This document shows, in pieces, positions 33,584-45,800 of a stretch of 64,000 nucleotides of DNA. This DNA is from Akanthomyces muscarius (Eukaryota > Ascomycota > Sordariomycetes > Hypocreales > Cordycipitaceae). The notes beneath the pieces are model-generated. The model saw nothing but the letters and a program-made list of their open reading frames with translations. It was not told the origin of the DNA and searched no databases. Positions within the stretch are counted from its first letter, which is position 1, and each line of letters opens with the position of its first letter. A program made the translations under genes and the position numbers. The stretch lies in assembly GCF_028009165.1 (NCBI RefSeq), contig NC_079241.1:3410001-3474000 (forward strand). The letters run 5' to 3'.

Positions 33584-35395
33584 ATGTCGACCGCCGCGAT
33601 ATCGACACCAGTCAAGTCCCACAAGGGACTTTTCTCGTCTCGCACTGCTGGGGGACGTATGCCACTTACACCATCTCCCCGCCAGCAAGCTACGACGACC
33701 ACCATTCCCGTGAACATCAACTCCTCCCCATACACGCCCGATGGATCGGGAAATAAAGATTGCCGTGCTACCAAAGGCTCAAAGTCCGCCTACGGTGGCA
33801 ACCTCATGTCACATCTCTCTCGTTCCGTCTCCATGGCTTCCAGCCGTGGATCACCAAAGTCCAACATTGCTTTTGGTGCGCAAACGCCTCGCAAGGCTTT
33901 TGAGCTCGGTGTCTCTGATTACACCCTGACGGGAACTGGTGTCCCCAAGACGCCCGCTAGCACAAAATCCAAGAAGGGTTCCCTCCGTCAAAAGCCTACC
34001 AAGACGACCATCAACTACACCGGCGACCGCTTCATCCCCAACCGTAGCTCCAGTTCAGCCATTGCCAACGCCGGCTCCAGCAAGCTCGATCTCTCCGAGA
34101 GGCAACGACCCAAGTCTAGCACCAGCGGCTCATCTGCCCTAGCCTCTGCGGCGGATGATGCTGCCGCTGCTTTTGAGCGACTAGACATTAACAGCGAGGA
34201 GGCCGATACCTACACAAAGCCTTCCCCGAACACTGTTGCCTACCAAGACTCCCTTGCCGACGCTTGCGGTGTCAAACTCAACACCCGCATTCTAGAATTC
34301 AAGCCTGCTCCTCCCGAGTCTTCCAAGCCTATCGATCTTCGCCAACAATACAACCGACCTCTCAAGCCCGTTGGTGTCAGCTCGGCTCAGATTCGCCGGC
34401 GCATTGCTACCGCCCCCGAGCGCGTTCTCGATGCTCCTGGTCTGATTGATGACTACTACCTGAACCTTCTCGACTGGAGCTCCGGCAATCAAGTCGCCAT
34501 TGGCCTTGAGCGCAACGTATATGTGTGGTCGGCTGACGAGGGCAACGTTAACTGCTTGCTCGAGACCAGCCCAGATACATATGTCAGCAGCGTCAAATGG
34601 TCCGACGATGGTGCCTATGTCGGTGTAGGCCTCGGCACGGGTGAGGTCCAGATCTGGGACGTCTCTGAAGGGCAAAAGATCCGCAGCATGTTTGGCCACG
34701 ACACCCGTGTCGGCGTCATGGGCTGGAGCAAGCATCTTCTGTCCACCGGTGCCCGAAGCGGTCTCGTCTTCAACCACGATGTGCGCATTGCTGAGCACAA
34801 GACTGCTGAGCTTGTTTCTCACACTTCGGAGGTTTGTGGCCTCGAGTGGCGCTCCGATGGTGCTCAGCTCGCTACTGGCGGCAACGACAACCTGGTCTCC
34901 ATCTGGGATGCCCGCTCGCTGTCCGTGCCCAAGTTCACCAAGACCAACCACAAGGCTGCCGTCAAGGCACTTGCCTGGTGCCCTTGGAACATGAACCTTC
35001 TTGCTACCGGCGGCGGTTCGTATGATCGTCACATCCACTTTTGGAACTCAACATCTGGTGCTCGCGTCAACAGCATCGATACTGGTTCTCAGGTGACCTC
35101 GCTCCGCTGGAGCCCTCACTACCGTGAGATTGTCAGCTCGTCTGGCTTCCCTGACAACTCGCTGAGTGTCTGGAGTTATCCTACGCTGGTTCGCAATGTC
35201 GAGATCCCTGCTCACGAAAGCCGTGTTCTCCACAGCTGCCTGAGCCCCGATGGCCAGATGCTCGCTACTGCTGCTGCGGATGAGAGCCTCAAGTTCTGGA
35301 AGATTTTCGAGAAGAAGGCTGGTTCGTCGGCCGGCATTGGTGCCTCGGGGTCGTCGAGCAAGGCCGAGATGGCCAAGTCCATGACCATCCGATAA
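33584..35395 (+). CDS. cdc20: Cdc20/Fizzy-type activator of the anaphase-promoting complex
   Basis: Single exon of 603 residues. Cdc20 recruits substrates (securin, mitotic cyclins) to APC/C and is the target of the spindle checkpoint. The disordered N-terminus is Ser/Thr/Pro-rich and contains the C-box DRFIPNR (residues 148-154), required to bind APC/C. The linker RILEFKPAPP and the block RRRIATAPERVLDAPGLIDDYYLNLLDWSSGNQVAIGLERNVYVW precede a seven-bladed WD40 propeller (about 290-575; for example TSEVCGLEWRSDGAQLATGGNDNLVSIWD). The chain ends in the C-terminal Ile-Arg (IR) tail. The GLIDDYYLNLLDWSS wording and the linker point to Cdc20 rather than Cdh1/Hct1. Confidence 0.95.
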   Translation: MSTAAISTPVKSHKGLFSSRTAGGRMPLTPSPRQQATTTTIPVNINSSPYTPDGSGNKDCRATKGSKSAYGGNLMSHLSRSVSMASSRGSPKSNIAFGAQTPRKAFELGVSDYTLTGTGVPKTPASTKSKKGSLRQKPTKTTINYTGDRFIPNRSSSSAIANAGSSKLDLSERQRPKSSTSGSSALASAADDAAAAFERLDINSEEADTYTKPSPNTVAYQDSLADACGVKLNTRILEFKPAPPESSKPIDLRQQYNRPLKPVGVSSAQIRRRIATAPERVLDAPGLIDDYYLNLLDWSSGNQVAIGLERNVYVWSADEGNVNCLLETSPDTYVSSVKWSDDGAYVGVGLGTGEVQIWDVSEGQKIRSMFGHDTRVGVMGWSKHLLSTGARSGLVFNHDVRIAEHKTAELVSHTSEVCGLEWRSDGAQLATGGNDNLVSIWDARSLSVPKFTKTNHKAAVKALAWCPWNMNLLATGGGSYDRHIHFWNSTSGARVNSIDTGSQVTSLRWSPHYREIVSSSGFPDNSLSVWSYPTLVRNVEIPAHESRVLHSCLSPDGQMLATAAADESLKFWKIFEKKAGSSAGIGASGSSSKAEMAKSMTIR

Positions 35396-36407
35396 GTATA
35401 GAGCTCTCATAGCTTCACGGTAGGTATGCAAATTTCCCTCTTCACAGACGACGGTCTCGTGGGCTGGGCTTGTTCAATTTTCAACGGCGTTGGGGAGTTG
35501 TTATCTGCCCTTCTGCACGTGGTTCGAAAGCGCTTCTCCACGATGAATGAATGCATGGGATGGTCTGAGACGAAATGCGACGACAAGTGATATCTCGAGA
35601 ATGGTCATGTTTTTATTTCGATATATTAGGTTCTAGGGTCTAGGATAGTTAATTTGCAAGGAATTTGTATCTTGACTTTTGAACGTATTTGGCCCCTGCT
35701 GCTATCGCATTCGGGCACTTGACGGCACACTCGAGACATAAAAAACAGTGCTCGGCTGTGGTATCTTGGAACGTGGAATGCCATGTCCAAATCGTTCATC
35801 TGTGCAGCAGGGTGATCTTTCACGGCTGGCGCACTGGAGCCGATTTTTAGGGGCATAGACCAATAAATTCAGTGCTTTGAATGCTGTTTGCCAGCGCAAA
35901 TAGTGGGTGGCGTTCGTGCTGGCGATGACTAATGCTGCCACCATAGAAAGCGTAACTTTGCTAGGTGCTCAGCAACTCTCTCCAGTGCACACCACCTAAG
36001 TAAACGGCACCAGTTTGTTCTTTTACGAGCCATCAATAAAGAGCTTGCGGGTGGCTACTGCAACACCATCTACGATTGATTCTTTCTCTTCCGGCTCGAG
36101 AAGCACAGCTGCATAGCGACGCCTGGCTAAAACGCGGCCGCGCTATCCATTGCCAGCAAGGCAATTGCTAGTCCAGAGCCTTGCTTGACTGCGCGAGCAT
36201 CATTTCGTCGACGAAACCCGAAACCCGCATCCTTGCTTGCCAAATTCAGCCACGAGAAAGTTGCATTCTCGCCCGCTGTTTCGATCCAGCAGTCTACTAT
36301 CCAGTCGCTGTAGTGCCAACGGCCCGGCCGAGGATCATTGCGAAACTAGGGAGCCATCTCCGACAGACGGATATCAGCGACCAGCCAACTGCGAATTACA
36401 AGTCATC
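35396..36407. other. Intergenic between cdc20 and the TFIIA gene
   Basis: The 3' UTR of cdc20 and the promoter of the TFIIA gene lie here. No coding signal is supported. Confidence 0.5.
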
Positions 36408-37954
36408 ATGTCCAACCAAGCTGTCGGTAATGTCTACCAGGCAATCATTGAGGAGGTGATCAACAACTCTCGGGTCGATTTCGAGGAGAGCGGCGTGGAG
36501 GAATCGGTGCTGGAGGAACTGCGCCAGGTGAGCCTACACCCCATTCTCTTTACCAGCTCATTTTGAGCCGCAGCAGAGACAGGAGCATCTGAAAAACACC
36601 TTGCCCAGCGACCTCCCCTTCTGTCTTCTTTTGTGTCTTGTTTCGACGTTGAGCTGTGAGGGAAGCGACCGTCGCGAAAGAACAGGCTGCGCTGGTTGCT
36701 TGTAGGGGCGATGGGACCGAGGTGATGCTCACTGACGCAGAGGAGGGGGCGGCGGGCTGGTGTTATTTGGGCCTTTTAAACTAAAACGGCCCGACCATTC
36801 CTGTGCTGCCTAGCGCCATGGCTGCCTGATTGGCTGCTCGTGCGACCCTCCATTCTTGTTAATGCGATCACGTGAATCACATGCTGCGATTTCATTACAC
36901 TTACACGGTTGTCTTACGATGATGATTTCAGTGCTAACCAGTATTGCAGGGCTGGCAGCAAAAGCTGACGCAGCTTGATGTCGCTCGGTTCCCATGGGAC
37001 CCAAGGCCGGAGCCCACGCCGGCCGTGGCAGAGCAGCCGCCCGCTCATTCCTATGTGCCTCAGCCTCCTATCCCAGTCGCTGCTCCCGCTGCCCATAACG
37101 GCGCAGCAGAAGGAGCCTATATCAAGGACGAGCCTGGTGTTGCTATTAAGGAAGAACCCGGCACGCAAGCAGCTGGAGTCCCCCCGTACCCCGCTTACAC
37201 GGGCATGGATAATGCCAACAGCGTCGCCGCGAGCCGAGCAGCGCAACAACTGCAAGCTCAATATGGGATTCGTGCCGCAGGCTCGATCAACGCCATCCAA
37301 GATCGCATGGGTCAACAGCCTCAGCAATCGGGCCAAGCATCGCAAGCCCAGGCACCTGCTGGTCAAGCACAGCAGCAAGGCTACAAGCCACCAGCGAACC
37401 AGCAGGTCCAAAACAACCAGACTGACGGCGCCGGAGACGCAGACGACGAAGACTTTGAGGGGGTGCTTCTCCAACGCAGTCAGGCCGGTACCTTGGATGA
37501 GCTCGGCCGAGTAGACATCGACCGCATGCTCCATGCCAAGATGGCCGCGCAGGCTCGCAGCATGGAAGGTGGCGGCTTAATGCTACCCTTGAAAGAGGCA
37601 ACCAAGAACAAAAGCACCGCTTCAACAAGCCGCAAGGGCAAAAGAGTTGGCGCCTACGATGGTGGGGATGACGATGACGAGGAGGAAGATGAGGATGCCA
37701 TCAACTCAGACCTCGATGACCCTGATGAGGACCATGAAGAGGATGAGGTCGACGATGAGGGTCTTGGTCACATCATGCTTTGCATGTATGACAAAGTCCA
37801 GCGAGTCAAGAACAAGTGGTATGTATCGATCGGTCATTGCATGAAGACAACGGGACTAACTCCATATAGGAAGTGTACACTTAAAGACGGCGTTCTTACT
37901 GTGAACGGCAAGGAGTACGTCTTCCACAAGGCCACTGGAGAATATGAGTGGTAA
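36408..37954 (+). CDS. toa1: TFIIA large (alpha/beta) subunit, three exons
   Basis: TFIIA stabilises TBP on TATA DNA in the nucleus. Exons are 36408-36527, 36950-37818 and 37870-37954, giving 357 residues. Exon 1 encodes the N-terminal four-helix-bundle part (VYQAIIEEVINNSRVDFEESGVEESVLEELRQ). Exon 2 continues with GWQQKLTQLDVARFPWDP, then a long Pro/Gln/Ala-rich spacer, an acidic region (DDDDEEEDEDAINSDLDDPDED) and the beta-barrel start LCMYDKVQRVKNKW. Exon 3 supplies the last strands KCTLKDGVLTVNGKEYVFHKATGEYEW, the C-terminus typical of Toa1. Intron 1 is 422 nt, unusually long here, with a GTGAGC donor, a GCTAACC branch and a TTGCAG acceptor. Intron 2 is 51 nt. Confidence 0.95.
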
Positions 37955-40900
37955 ACGTCGTTCTCCGAACGGGACACTGCACCATGCCTGGTCAAAAAGA
38001 CTCGCCCAGGGCGCTGTGCCTTCCCGCTTTTCCGGAGGCTTTCATGTTCTCTTTTTCTCTTTTTTGTTTAACATGAATCACGTAAGAAATTGGGGGGAAG
38101 GAGATACACTGGAGTTTGGTATTTATTTTTTCAAATCTTGTTTTCGCGTATCGCAAAAGCCGACTCATACCACGACATGCTAAGGCCCAAATTGGCCGAC
38201 ATGCTAGATCAAAATTAAAATAACGCTTCTACCATGTTTTACCTTTTCGTGCTCGTCTGTGTTTTACGTGGTTGTCCCTAGCCGTATGAGTCTGTGTTTC
38301 TTAGTACACAATGCAATCCGCTCAACAACGGCTTACTCCACCGACAGAAGACTAGCTATGCAAATTTTACATTCATGCGGATACAGTAAATAATAAATAG
38401 ACTGAAAGGCAAGCTGCAGCTACTGTGCAGATGCGACACAACCACATCCCAGGGTACAATGGCAGCAAAGGACTGGCTCTAGGGTACGATGGCGAGCCTC
38501 GTGCCAGCCAAGCTCCATCCAAAAGCAGAAGTACCGCCAAGCCGACCGCGCGACAGGTTGTTCGTTCATGTCAAACTACATCCTAATACAGGTATTCAAA
38601 GAGAGCTGCTTTGAGTCGCTCCATATTACGCTAGACAAGAAGAGCAAAAGTTCTCTGCACAGAAAGAACACGCAGCCTAGCAGAAAAACGCCGCAGGTTT
38701 GTGTCTGGCGGCGCGCGACAACATACACAGCCCTCCTCCGAGCTCGCCTGTTTTCTCTTCTCTACTCCTGCTATGGCCACTCCCCCACCCATTCGAGGAC
38801 AGAATCCCGCAAACACCTACACAAAGACGAAGGTAGCAGGCCGGGAGTGGCTTGCAGAAGGGAGAGGAGATGGAGGGGGCGTATGACGACAAGACGAAAA
38901 ACAAATAATAGACAAACAACACAAAGGGCTTTTGTGCGCCCCCCTCCCCGCCTGCGTGTCTGCAATGCAATGTCACTACGATTGGGGTAGGCGCCTGTTT
39001 TTGCCGACCTTGCCGCGGTTCCAAGCCTCGCCATGAGGCCTCTTCTTCCCTTCTGCTATTTGCGACATGTGTGGCTGGCTGAGGCCAAGCGGTTCAGAGC
39101 CCGATTTTCTTCGGCAAGTGAGTGTAGTCGTCATATGCCAGTATTCGTATCCCACTTTCTCCAGTGTTCGAATACGTGGCATGCCGAGAGACAAGACGAA
39201 CGACGTGCAATGTTCTAGCCCCCCGCCGAGGCTCTAGGTTTTCCAGCCTGCTTTGCCCTGATCTGCCGCCACGTCAAATGTATCCGGACAGTTTCCCGAC
39301 AGGCCATGATGCTGGCGGGACCGAAAACTGACCCAGCCTCGGCCTTGCGCTCGGTTTTCTGCGAAGCAACAGCAGCAGCAGTAGCAGCAGCAAAAGCCAC
39401 AGAGACCGCGGCGCATTTGTCTGAGCCAGCGTCAGAACTCCAGTGCCATCAGGGTCTGTTCGTCCAGCGCCAAAGCCAGCATCGAGTCATATTATTTGTC
39501 ATTCTGCTGCACTTTGCCCACGTTGCAAGCGCCTGCAAGCCTGCGGCGCCCCCTTCGCTGAACCCTGACCGCCACCCGCTGGGCGCAGCTTGCTCCGAGC
39601 AATGAGGGAGATGGAAGAAGGCGTGCTCATCAGGCGCTGATTGCCTGTCCCGACAGTTTGGTTCGTGTTCCCATGCCTAGGACGGTGGGGCGCAGCTATC
39701 CCACGGGACGCGAGGCTCAGTCGATGGAGGAGGAAGGGGCGTGTACAGCTGGTCCTTGGATCATCATTCGCTGCTCCTCTTTCCACATGCTCGTCACGAG
39801 CTCACAGCCACCGCCATGTAGTGCATTAGTGCAACTACCCGTCGTTTCCTGCTACTTTCCGGTCGACGGAGGGGTAGTCAGATAATGGGTTCTGGCGCGC
39901 TTCCGCGCTATTTGTTGCTGGCTCAGCTGCGTGTTGACGAGGCTGGCGGACAGGGGTCCCGTCGCACCCGTTGCCCGCCCTGGCACGAACATCATTGCCT
40001 ATCTCGCCGAGATTGGGCTGTATTCTGTGCCCATCCGCTGCTCGCGTCGGCTAAATAGTACGTGTAGTTTAGCAGCGCAGCAATTGCCCCGTTTCTGGCT
40101 AGTTGCAGTGAGATTGGACCAGCGTTCGCTGAAACATATGCCACGACATGAAGGTAATGCTTTCTCGCGGGCCGTGCTTTTCCGACCCGGCCGTCATTAG
40201 ACAACCCTGGTTGAAGTCCGCGAGAGACCCGAGCAAAGCGATTCTGTACGAAGCAGGAAATTGTACGCAGCATGGGTCAGGCCACTGGCTGTAAGTGGTG
40301 GTAAAGCTTCGCTGCCAGGTGTCGTAAGCCTCATACAGTGTCCACAACCATAGTATCAAGACACTCTGGAGATCGGCGGTTCAGGTTCTCTACTAGGAAG
40401 AACAAATATAATCGAGGTTATACTGCCTGGGTAGCGCCGCATATTTCCATCGGTATATGCTGCATCATCTCACTGCCTAATCGCACGACCCGGCGAGCAT
40501 GTGCTTGAATGTCCAACTCTAGTTGGAGTGCGGCATGAAGCTGCCCTGTGCTCACCAAACCGGAAAGAAGTAAACAATGCGATAAATCAGCAACGCCACA
40601 TAAGCGGACCAGAATGTAGCGCACTATATAACTCTTCACCGCCTCTCGTCTCATGCGTATTTTCCGCGGAGCTCTTGCCGGTTGTCATGCAAGGCGCTTG
40701 GTTCGAAGCCACACAAGATTGGCATCACCGTCGCAACGGCTGCGGCCAAGGCCAGATGCAGTGCGCATATGCCCGTAGACCAGGCCTTCTGGAGAGGGCC
40801 TCTCGCGACGGCGTGACGACCCAACCCGCGCGTGACGCAGTTACGCGAGAATTTGTATGTTGCATCGATATGGGTCCTTCGCAAGGTTGGTGGCGGCGGG

Positions 40901-43900
40901 GTTTCTGGCCGTACCCTGTTTCCATCCCGGATGTGCAGAAAAAAAAGGTCTTGAGAATGGGCTCCAGCGATACGTTGCCGTGGAAGGGAATGCGTGAGTG
41001 GTGGTCGTGGCACATCACGGTGCGGGAGGAGGTCTCGAGTCATGCGGGCTAGTGTTATGCGGCGATATAGGGGAGTAACGCACGACGGATAGCAGAGGCA
41101 GAAGTCGCGGAGTAGTATATCAAGAGACTTATCATCACGAGGGGGGAATTCTGGAAGATTGGTTCTGGCAAGCCATTGCTGTGGCCAGCTGGTGTGGCAC
41201 AGTTTTGGCTTGGGTACTTCGTTAAGTTCGCGGCAGGCATTCCCAAACATGGCAGTTCAGGCCTAGAGCGCAAGGAAACAAGATTCCAAGTATTTTGCAA
41301 GTAGAAGAAGCAGGGTACTCTTTCTACAGTGTCGAGTCCCACCGACACCGAAAACGCCCCAGGCTCATGGAACCATTCCAGTCCAGCATCATCTGGTCCA
41401 CTTGAAACACGGCAGAAGCCAAGGTGCTCGTGTAAGTGAGTTCAGACTCCTTCCTTGTAGATATTCTAGGATTGGCTATTCCAAATACAGGCCAACAGCG
41501 TTGAATCAAAATAGCAAAAGTCTTCAATCACGCGTCGCCCAAGCTATCGCCGATCCGGCGCGGTCACTCTGGCGGTGGACCATGGATGGGCCCGGGCCTT
41601 TAGCAAAATGAACTAGCAGACGGAGCAGTCATATCTGACCTCTTTCATCCGGACCTGCTTGCGACATTAGACTGCTTCTGGTAGCACTTAGGGGTTAGCC
41701 AGAGCGTTGACAGCGGGCTAGGTCTTGTGGCGTCTAGTTTTAGAATAGCGAAGCCACTAACCAAACTAAAACGCAAGATTCCTTGATGCGCCGCAATTCA
41801 AATATGGCCGGGTTCCTAGAAGACGCTAGCAGCGACGTGCGGGACATCTTTTCTAAGTTCAGGTCAGATGCTCCGACGCAAAAAACGGCGAAAACACGAG
41901 AGCGACTGCAGCCTTGGCCGTCGGAAGCCATAGCCAGCGCGCGCTAAACGGACGCCGGCCCTACGCGGGCCAACAGCACGTCGCAAGCAGTGCAAAGGGT
42001 AAACAAAGACACAGAAGTAGAAGGTGACAGGAATACGCATGCATCGGTATTAACGGACAGAGCGTGGAGACTGTGTCAGCAAGCGCCCAAACTATGATCA
42101 TCATGGACTCGTCAGGCTACTAACCGGCTACTTTCGAGCCATAGGACAGGCCCGATTAACCGCTGCCAGCCTCGTGGGGTCGAACGAGGTAAGTAGCATG
42201 GACTCGAAACACGCCGGCAGACCGATCAAAGAGATAAAAGCCAGAATGAAATAAAAGGCCGTCCGACATCGAAGAGCGAAGATCAGGCTCGGCCGCTTCT
42301 TGCAAGCCGCCCCTGCCTGCGAGTTAACTCACAGAGCTATCACAACCCCACGTACCCCTCATTAACCAATAACGCACGCACTTGCAAGCTAGCAAAGTCG
42401 ATTCACGATACTACTTTCCCATTGCAGGGCTCTTCCCGAGACTGCAGATCTGAGTGAGGGTCGCATGGTGGTACCAAAGCCCACACTAAGTTAGTGAAGA
42501 GACCGGCCTGCCTCGCGATGTAACACTTTCGTCTGGCAAGCAAGCTAAGTGCTGCATGGGAGAGAAACGAGACATTGGCGGCATGCCGCGGTGTCACACG
42601 TGCAATATCAACATTGCTGAAAACTGCTCTTTACAAAAGTTCCTGATCCAGCGCTCCGGGCTCGGTTTATCGACTCGTTCTGGCCAGTTGCAGCGAAAAG
42701 GGTGTACAAGAAAGCCAGGGAATGTAGAACACATTGTGTTACCCTCGCCTCAACATTTTGGTTGCAGCGCAGATTGAAGTGCAGCGCCTAATAACTGCCC
42801 ATGTCATACAACACAGTCGCCTAACAAAGCTTACGCTCGGCTTGAAATAGCCGATGTAGCAGACCCGAGGTCGATTGAGCACGAATGAGGCAGCGCTCGC
42901 CAACACGCCTAGCCTGGCTCAGCGGATGCCCAGTGTAGGGGGGCAGGAGGAGGTTGCAGCTGAAGGGGGAGTAAAATTAAGACGCCCGAGTGACGTAGGA
43001 GAGCTGCCTAAGTACTGCCAGGCCTGAGATTGGACTGGGCGCTGAGAGGCGCTCGCGAAGCAGCCGTACGGCCAGTACCGTGCCGTGGCAGATTTTGATG
43101 AAGTTGACCCCATGAACCAGCGCCACAGCGGCACGCCAAGGTACTAGCCAGCGACACGGGCTACTGTGCCACGCGCGTGCACTAACAGCACGAATGAGAT
43201 GCAGGTCGGGACGACAGCGACCGGCTGGGAGAAGGAGGGGAGGGGGAAATAGGAGCCTGTATGCACGACGGGAGACGGGTGCTTTGCGGGCACTAAAGGA
43301 AGCCACCGACAGGGGTTCACAGAGAGGAGAATCGCATGCCACAGGGCAAGGAGGCAACTGCCCAGACCGCCGCCGGCTTCTCCCATTGACCATGGTGCTT
43401 GGCCTCGACAACTGTGTAGGAAAGAATGCCAACTCGCAGACGCTCGCCGGGAGCTACCAAAGCCGGTAACTAATTGATAACAGGTACTGGTAGTAACTAG
43501 CATGCCGGGGGCCAGTGGGCTTGGGTGGGGAGGGAGCATCATTGGAAAGCTTGGAACTGGTCGATTGGTGGAGAGCGAAGAGGGTAGAGCCGTGGCATGG
43601 AAACTTCTTTTTCTCGGTGGGGGGACGAGAACAGGGCCGTTCTGCCTGGCCTCCCGTCCTGGGCATCGTCGTTTGTGACGGGTCGATGGTGAAGAGGCAC
43701 ATAGACGGGCGCCATCAGGATAACACACACACCCCCCTTTCCGGCGCCTGGTAGCACGCTTGTACGTCTGTCACTCCCCCTTTCGCATCTGGCTTTTGAA
43801 AATCCATCGAGCGGCGGCCGGGTGACACCATGGACTTTTTTATTTTTGAATATGGTTATTCTCTACGCCTACGCGTATCTGGTTCCTTCATTTCCACAGG

Positions 43901-45800
43901 CCCGCGGGTCTCTGGAATGACAATAGAGTTGAGACGTGAGCCATGCCAAAGGCAGTGATCGATAGGGTAAAATACGAGAACAATGTGCCATTTTCTCTTG
44001 TTTTACTGCTTGCCGTGGGGCACGGTATACATATGATCGCACTTTCACATTAAATGTGAATGTCTCTTGCCTCCATACAGCGCTTGCGATTGCATCGAGC
44101 AGCCAACTTACACGGCCATTTGAGGCTTATTTCAGGCTCCTACTGCCTACTCACGGTAAGCAACGGCGACAGTCCCAGTATTGGCTCTGGAGCTCATCTG
44201 CCTCCATATTTGATAAGCTCCCTCGAGCCTTGTGCGCCTCCTTTGACCGGCTGCATAGTAGGCCACATGAATTTCCAGGCTGCAGCGGTGCATCCCATCG
44301 TTGGCTCTGCCCAGCTTGGGCACAGCTGCGCATTCTCCAGACTCATCTTGGAAAGCTCATACCAGAAAGCGGTTGCTTGTCGATGCAGAGCCCGCCCTGG
44401 GAAGTGTGCCCCCGTCATTGTGCATGCTCTAGTGCTGCAGGGGCTGGTTCCGTCTCTGTAACTAGCCTTTCCAGATGTGACCGCTTTCGTCAACCCCTTG
44501 TCTTTTTCCAATTTCACAAAAAGCGAGGGCTTTTGTGGCTTGTGGTTCCAGGGCGGTGACAGGGCCTGTAGTTTGTACCCGGCTACACCAGTAAGTAGTA
44601 CAGTAGGCACCAGTACTTCGTGTGCATGCACAGCATGGCCAGTGAGCGGCACATCATCTTCGTCTGTTGTCTTTGCCCGTGTTCTTGACTTTACTAGGCA
44701 ATGCCCTGCAAATCTAGTTCTAGTAAACTCCAGCATACCCACCAGACGACGTTGGCCATTGTCGTCAATGTCGGCGTGGCCGTTGCCCTTTATTAAAACA
44801 GACATCTTCGTCAGAAGTTTGCAACGGCGGCTACCTGTACCCGTTCATCGAAACATGGAGTAGCATTTGGTGGTTACTTTCGGGCTGACTACGTATGAAA
44901 CCTTGCATGCTGCGGGAGGGCAAGGAGAAAAAAAAAGGTCTTCGCTAGGGCTTTCGCTTCCCGTTGCGATGCTGTCCGTGTCTGGGTGGGTTAGAGTCGC
45001 AGCAAGACTCGTGAGTTTCCCGGTGCTACTGATACATTTGGCGTCCGCAACTTTTTTCGCCCCCAAAAAGCCCTCAACTAGCCAGAGGGCGTGGACGCAA
45101 GAAACGAGGCGGCGTCGGCTTTGTCCCTGGGGTGGTGCGAGCCTGGCGCACAGGCTCAATGACCCCATGTTCGCTGAATGATAATGCTGGCATTATTACT
45201 ACCAGTATTATTATTACTGATTTGCCTCCCGCTGTCTCTTTGTGAATTGCAAAAGCTCGGTACAACATTACAGCAATATGACCGAGGATTTGGAAATGCC
45301 CCATGCGTAGCTCTCCCTGGCGCTTCTGGCCTTCTGCGCCATTCTCTCTCTTTTTTTTTCGCGGCATCCAAAATCCGTCTATTATTATGCCTTGCCAGGG
45401 CCCAGTACCACATCCGCAGGCCCCCGGTTAATAAAACGGCTCTCTCTCCAGGCTGAAGCTAAACAGAGACACAAGTCGAGCTGCTGTGCAACACTTGACA
45501 GATGGAGAGGGACACGGCAACGCAGCAATGCAGCTAGGCAATACTCAGTTGGCATCATGTGCAGGACAGCTGTCGTTTTAGTGAATGTGACGAGACTTAG
45601 ATGCAGGCACTGCAGAGCGATCTCCACGTGGGAGACGACTCTGCTAGGCCTGCTGGGATGGCGACGACGACAGACTCGGAATCGAGTTTGCGAGACGTGA
45701 CGAGATCGGAGCCGGGTGTGAATACGGCAGTCGTGATTATCAATGATGTTCTGCATTTCTTTTTTCTTCTGCCATTTTTCTTTTCCCAGTCTCTAGCTGC
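37955..45800. other. Gene-poor region, about 7.8 kb
   Basis: No gene is supported. The left ~300 bp is the 3' UTR of toa1. Longer frames such as 40651-41250 (-), 44194-44805 (-) and 43144-43728 (-) show rare-codon-rich, compositionally random products with no motif. A short hydrophobic frame at 45178 is an artefact of a TTA/ATT low-complexity stretch. No transposon protein or long terminal repeat was recognised. Confidence 0.4.

Noticed and set aside
40694..40704. B-box-like GGTTCGAAGCC
   Set aside because: No paired T-stem, acceptor stem or A box, so not a tRNA.
40651..41250. 199-residue minus-strand frame
   Set aside because: Rich in rare codons (ATA, CTA, AGA) and without a recognisable fold; best explained as chance.
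44194..44805. 203-residue minus-strand frame
   Set aside because: Compositionally random with an overlapping 167-residue frame on the other strand; no domain.
45178..45456. Frame beginning MIMLALLLPVLLLLICLPLSL, resembling a signal peptide
   Set aside because: The hydrophobic start is produced by an imperfect TTA/ATT low-complexity stretch; the rest is not protein-like.
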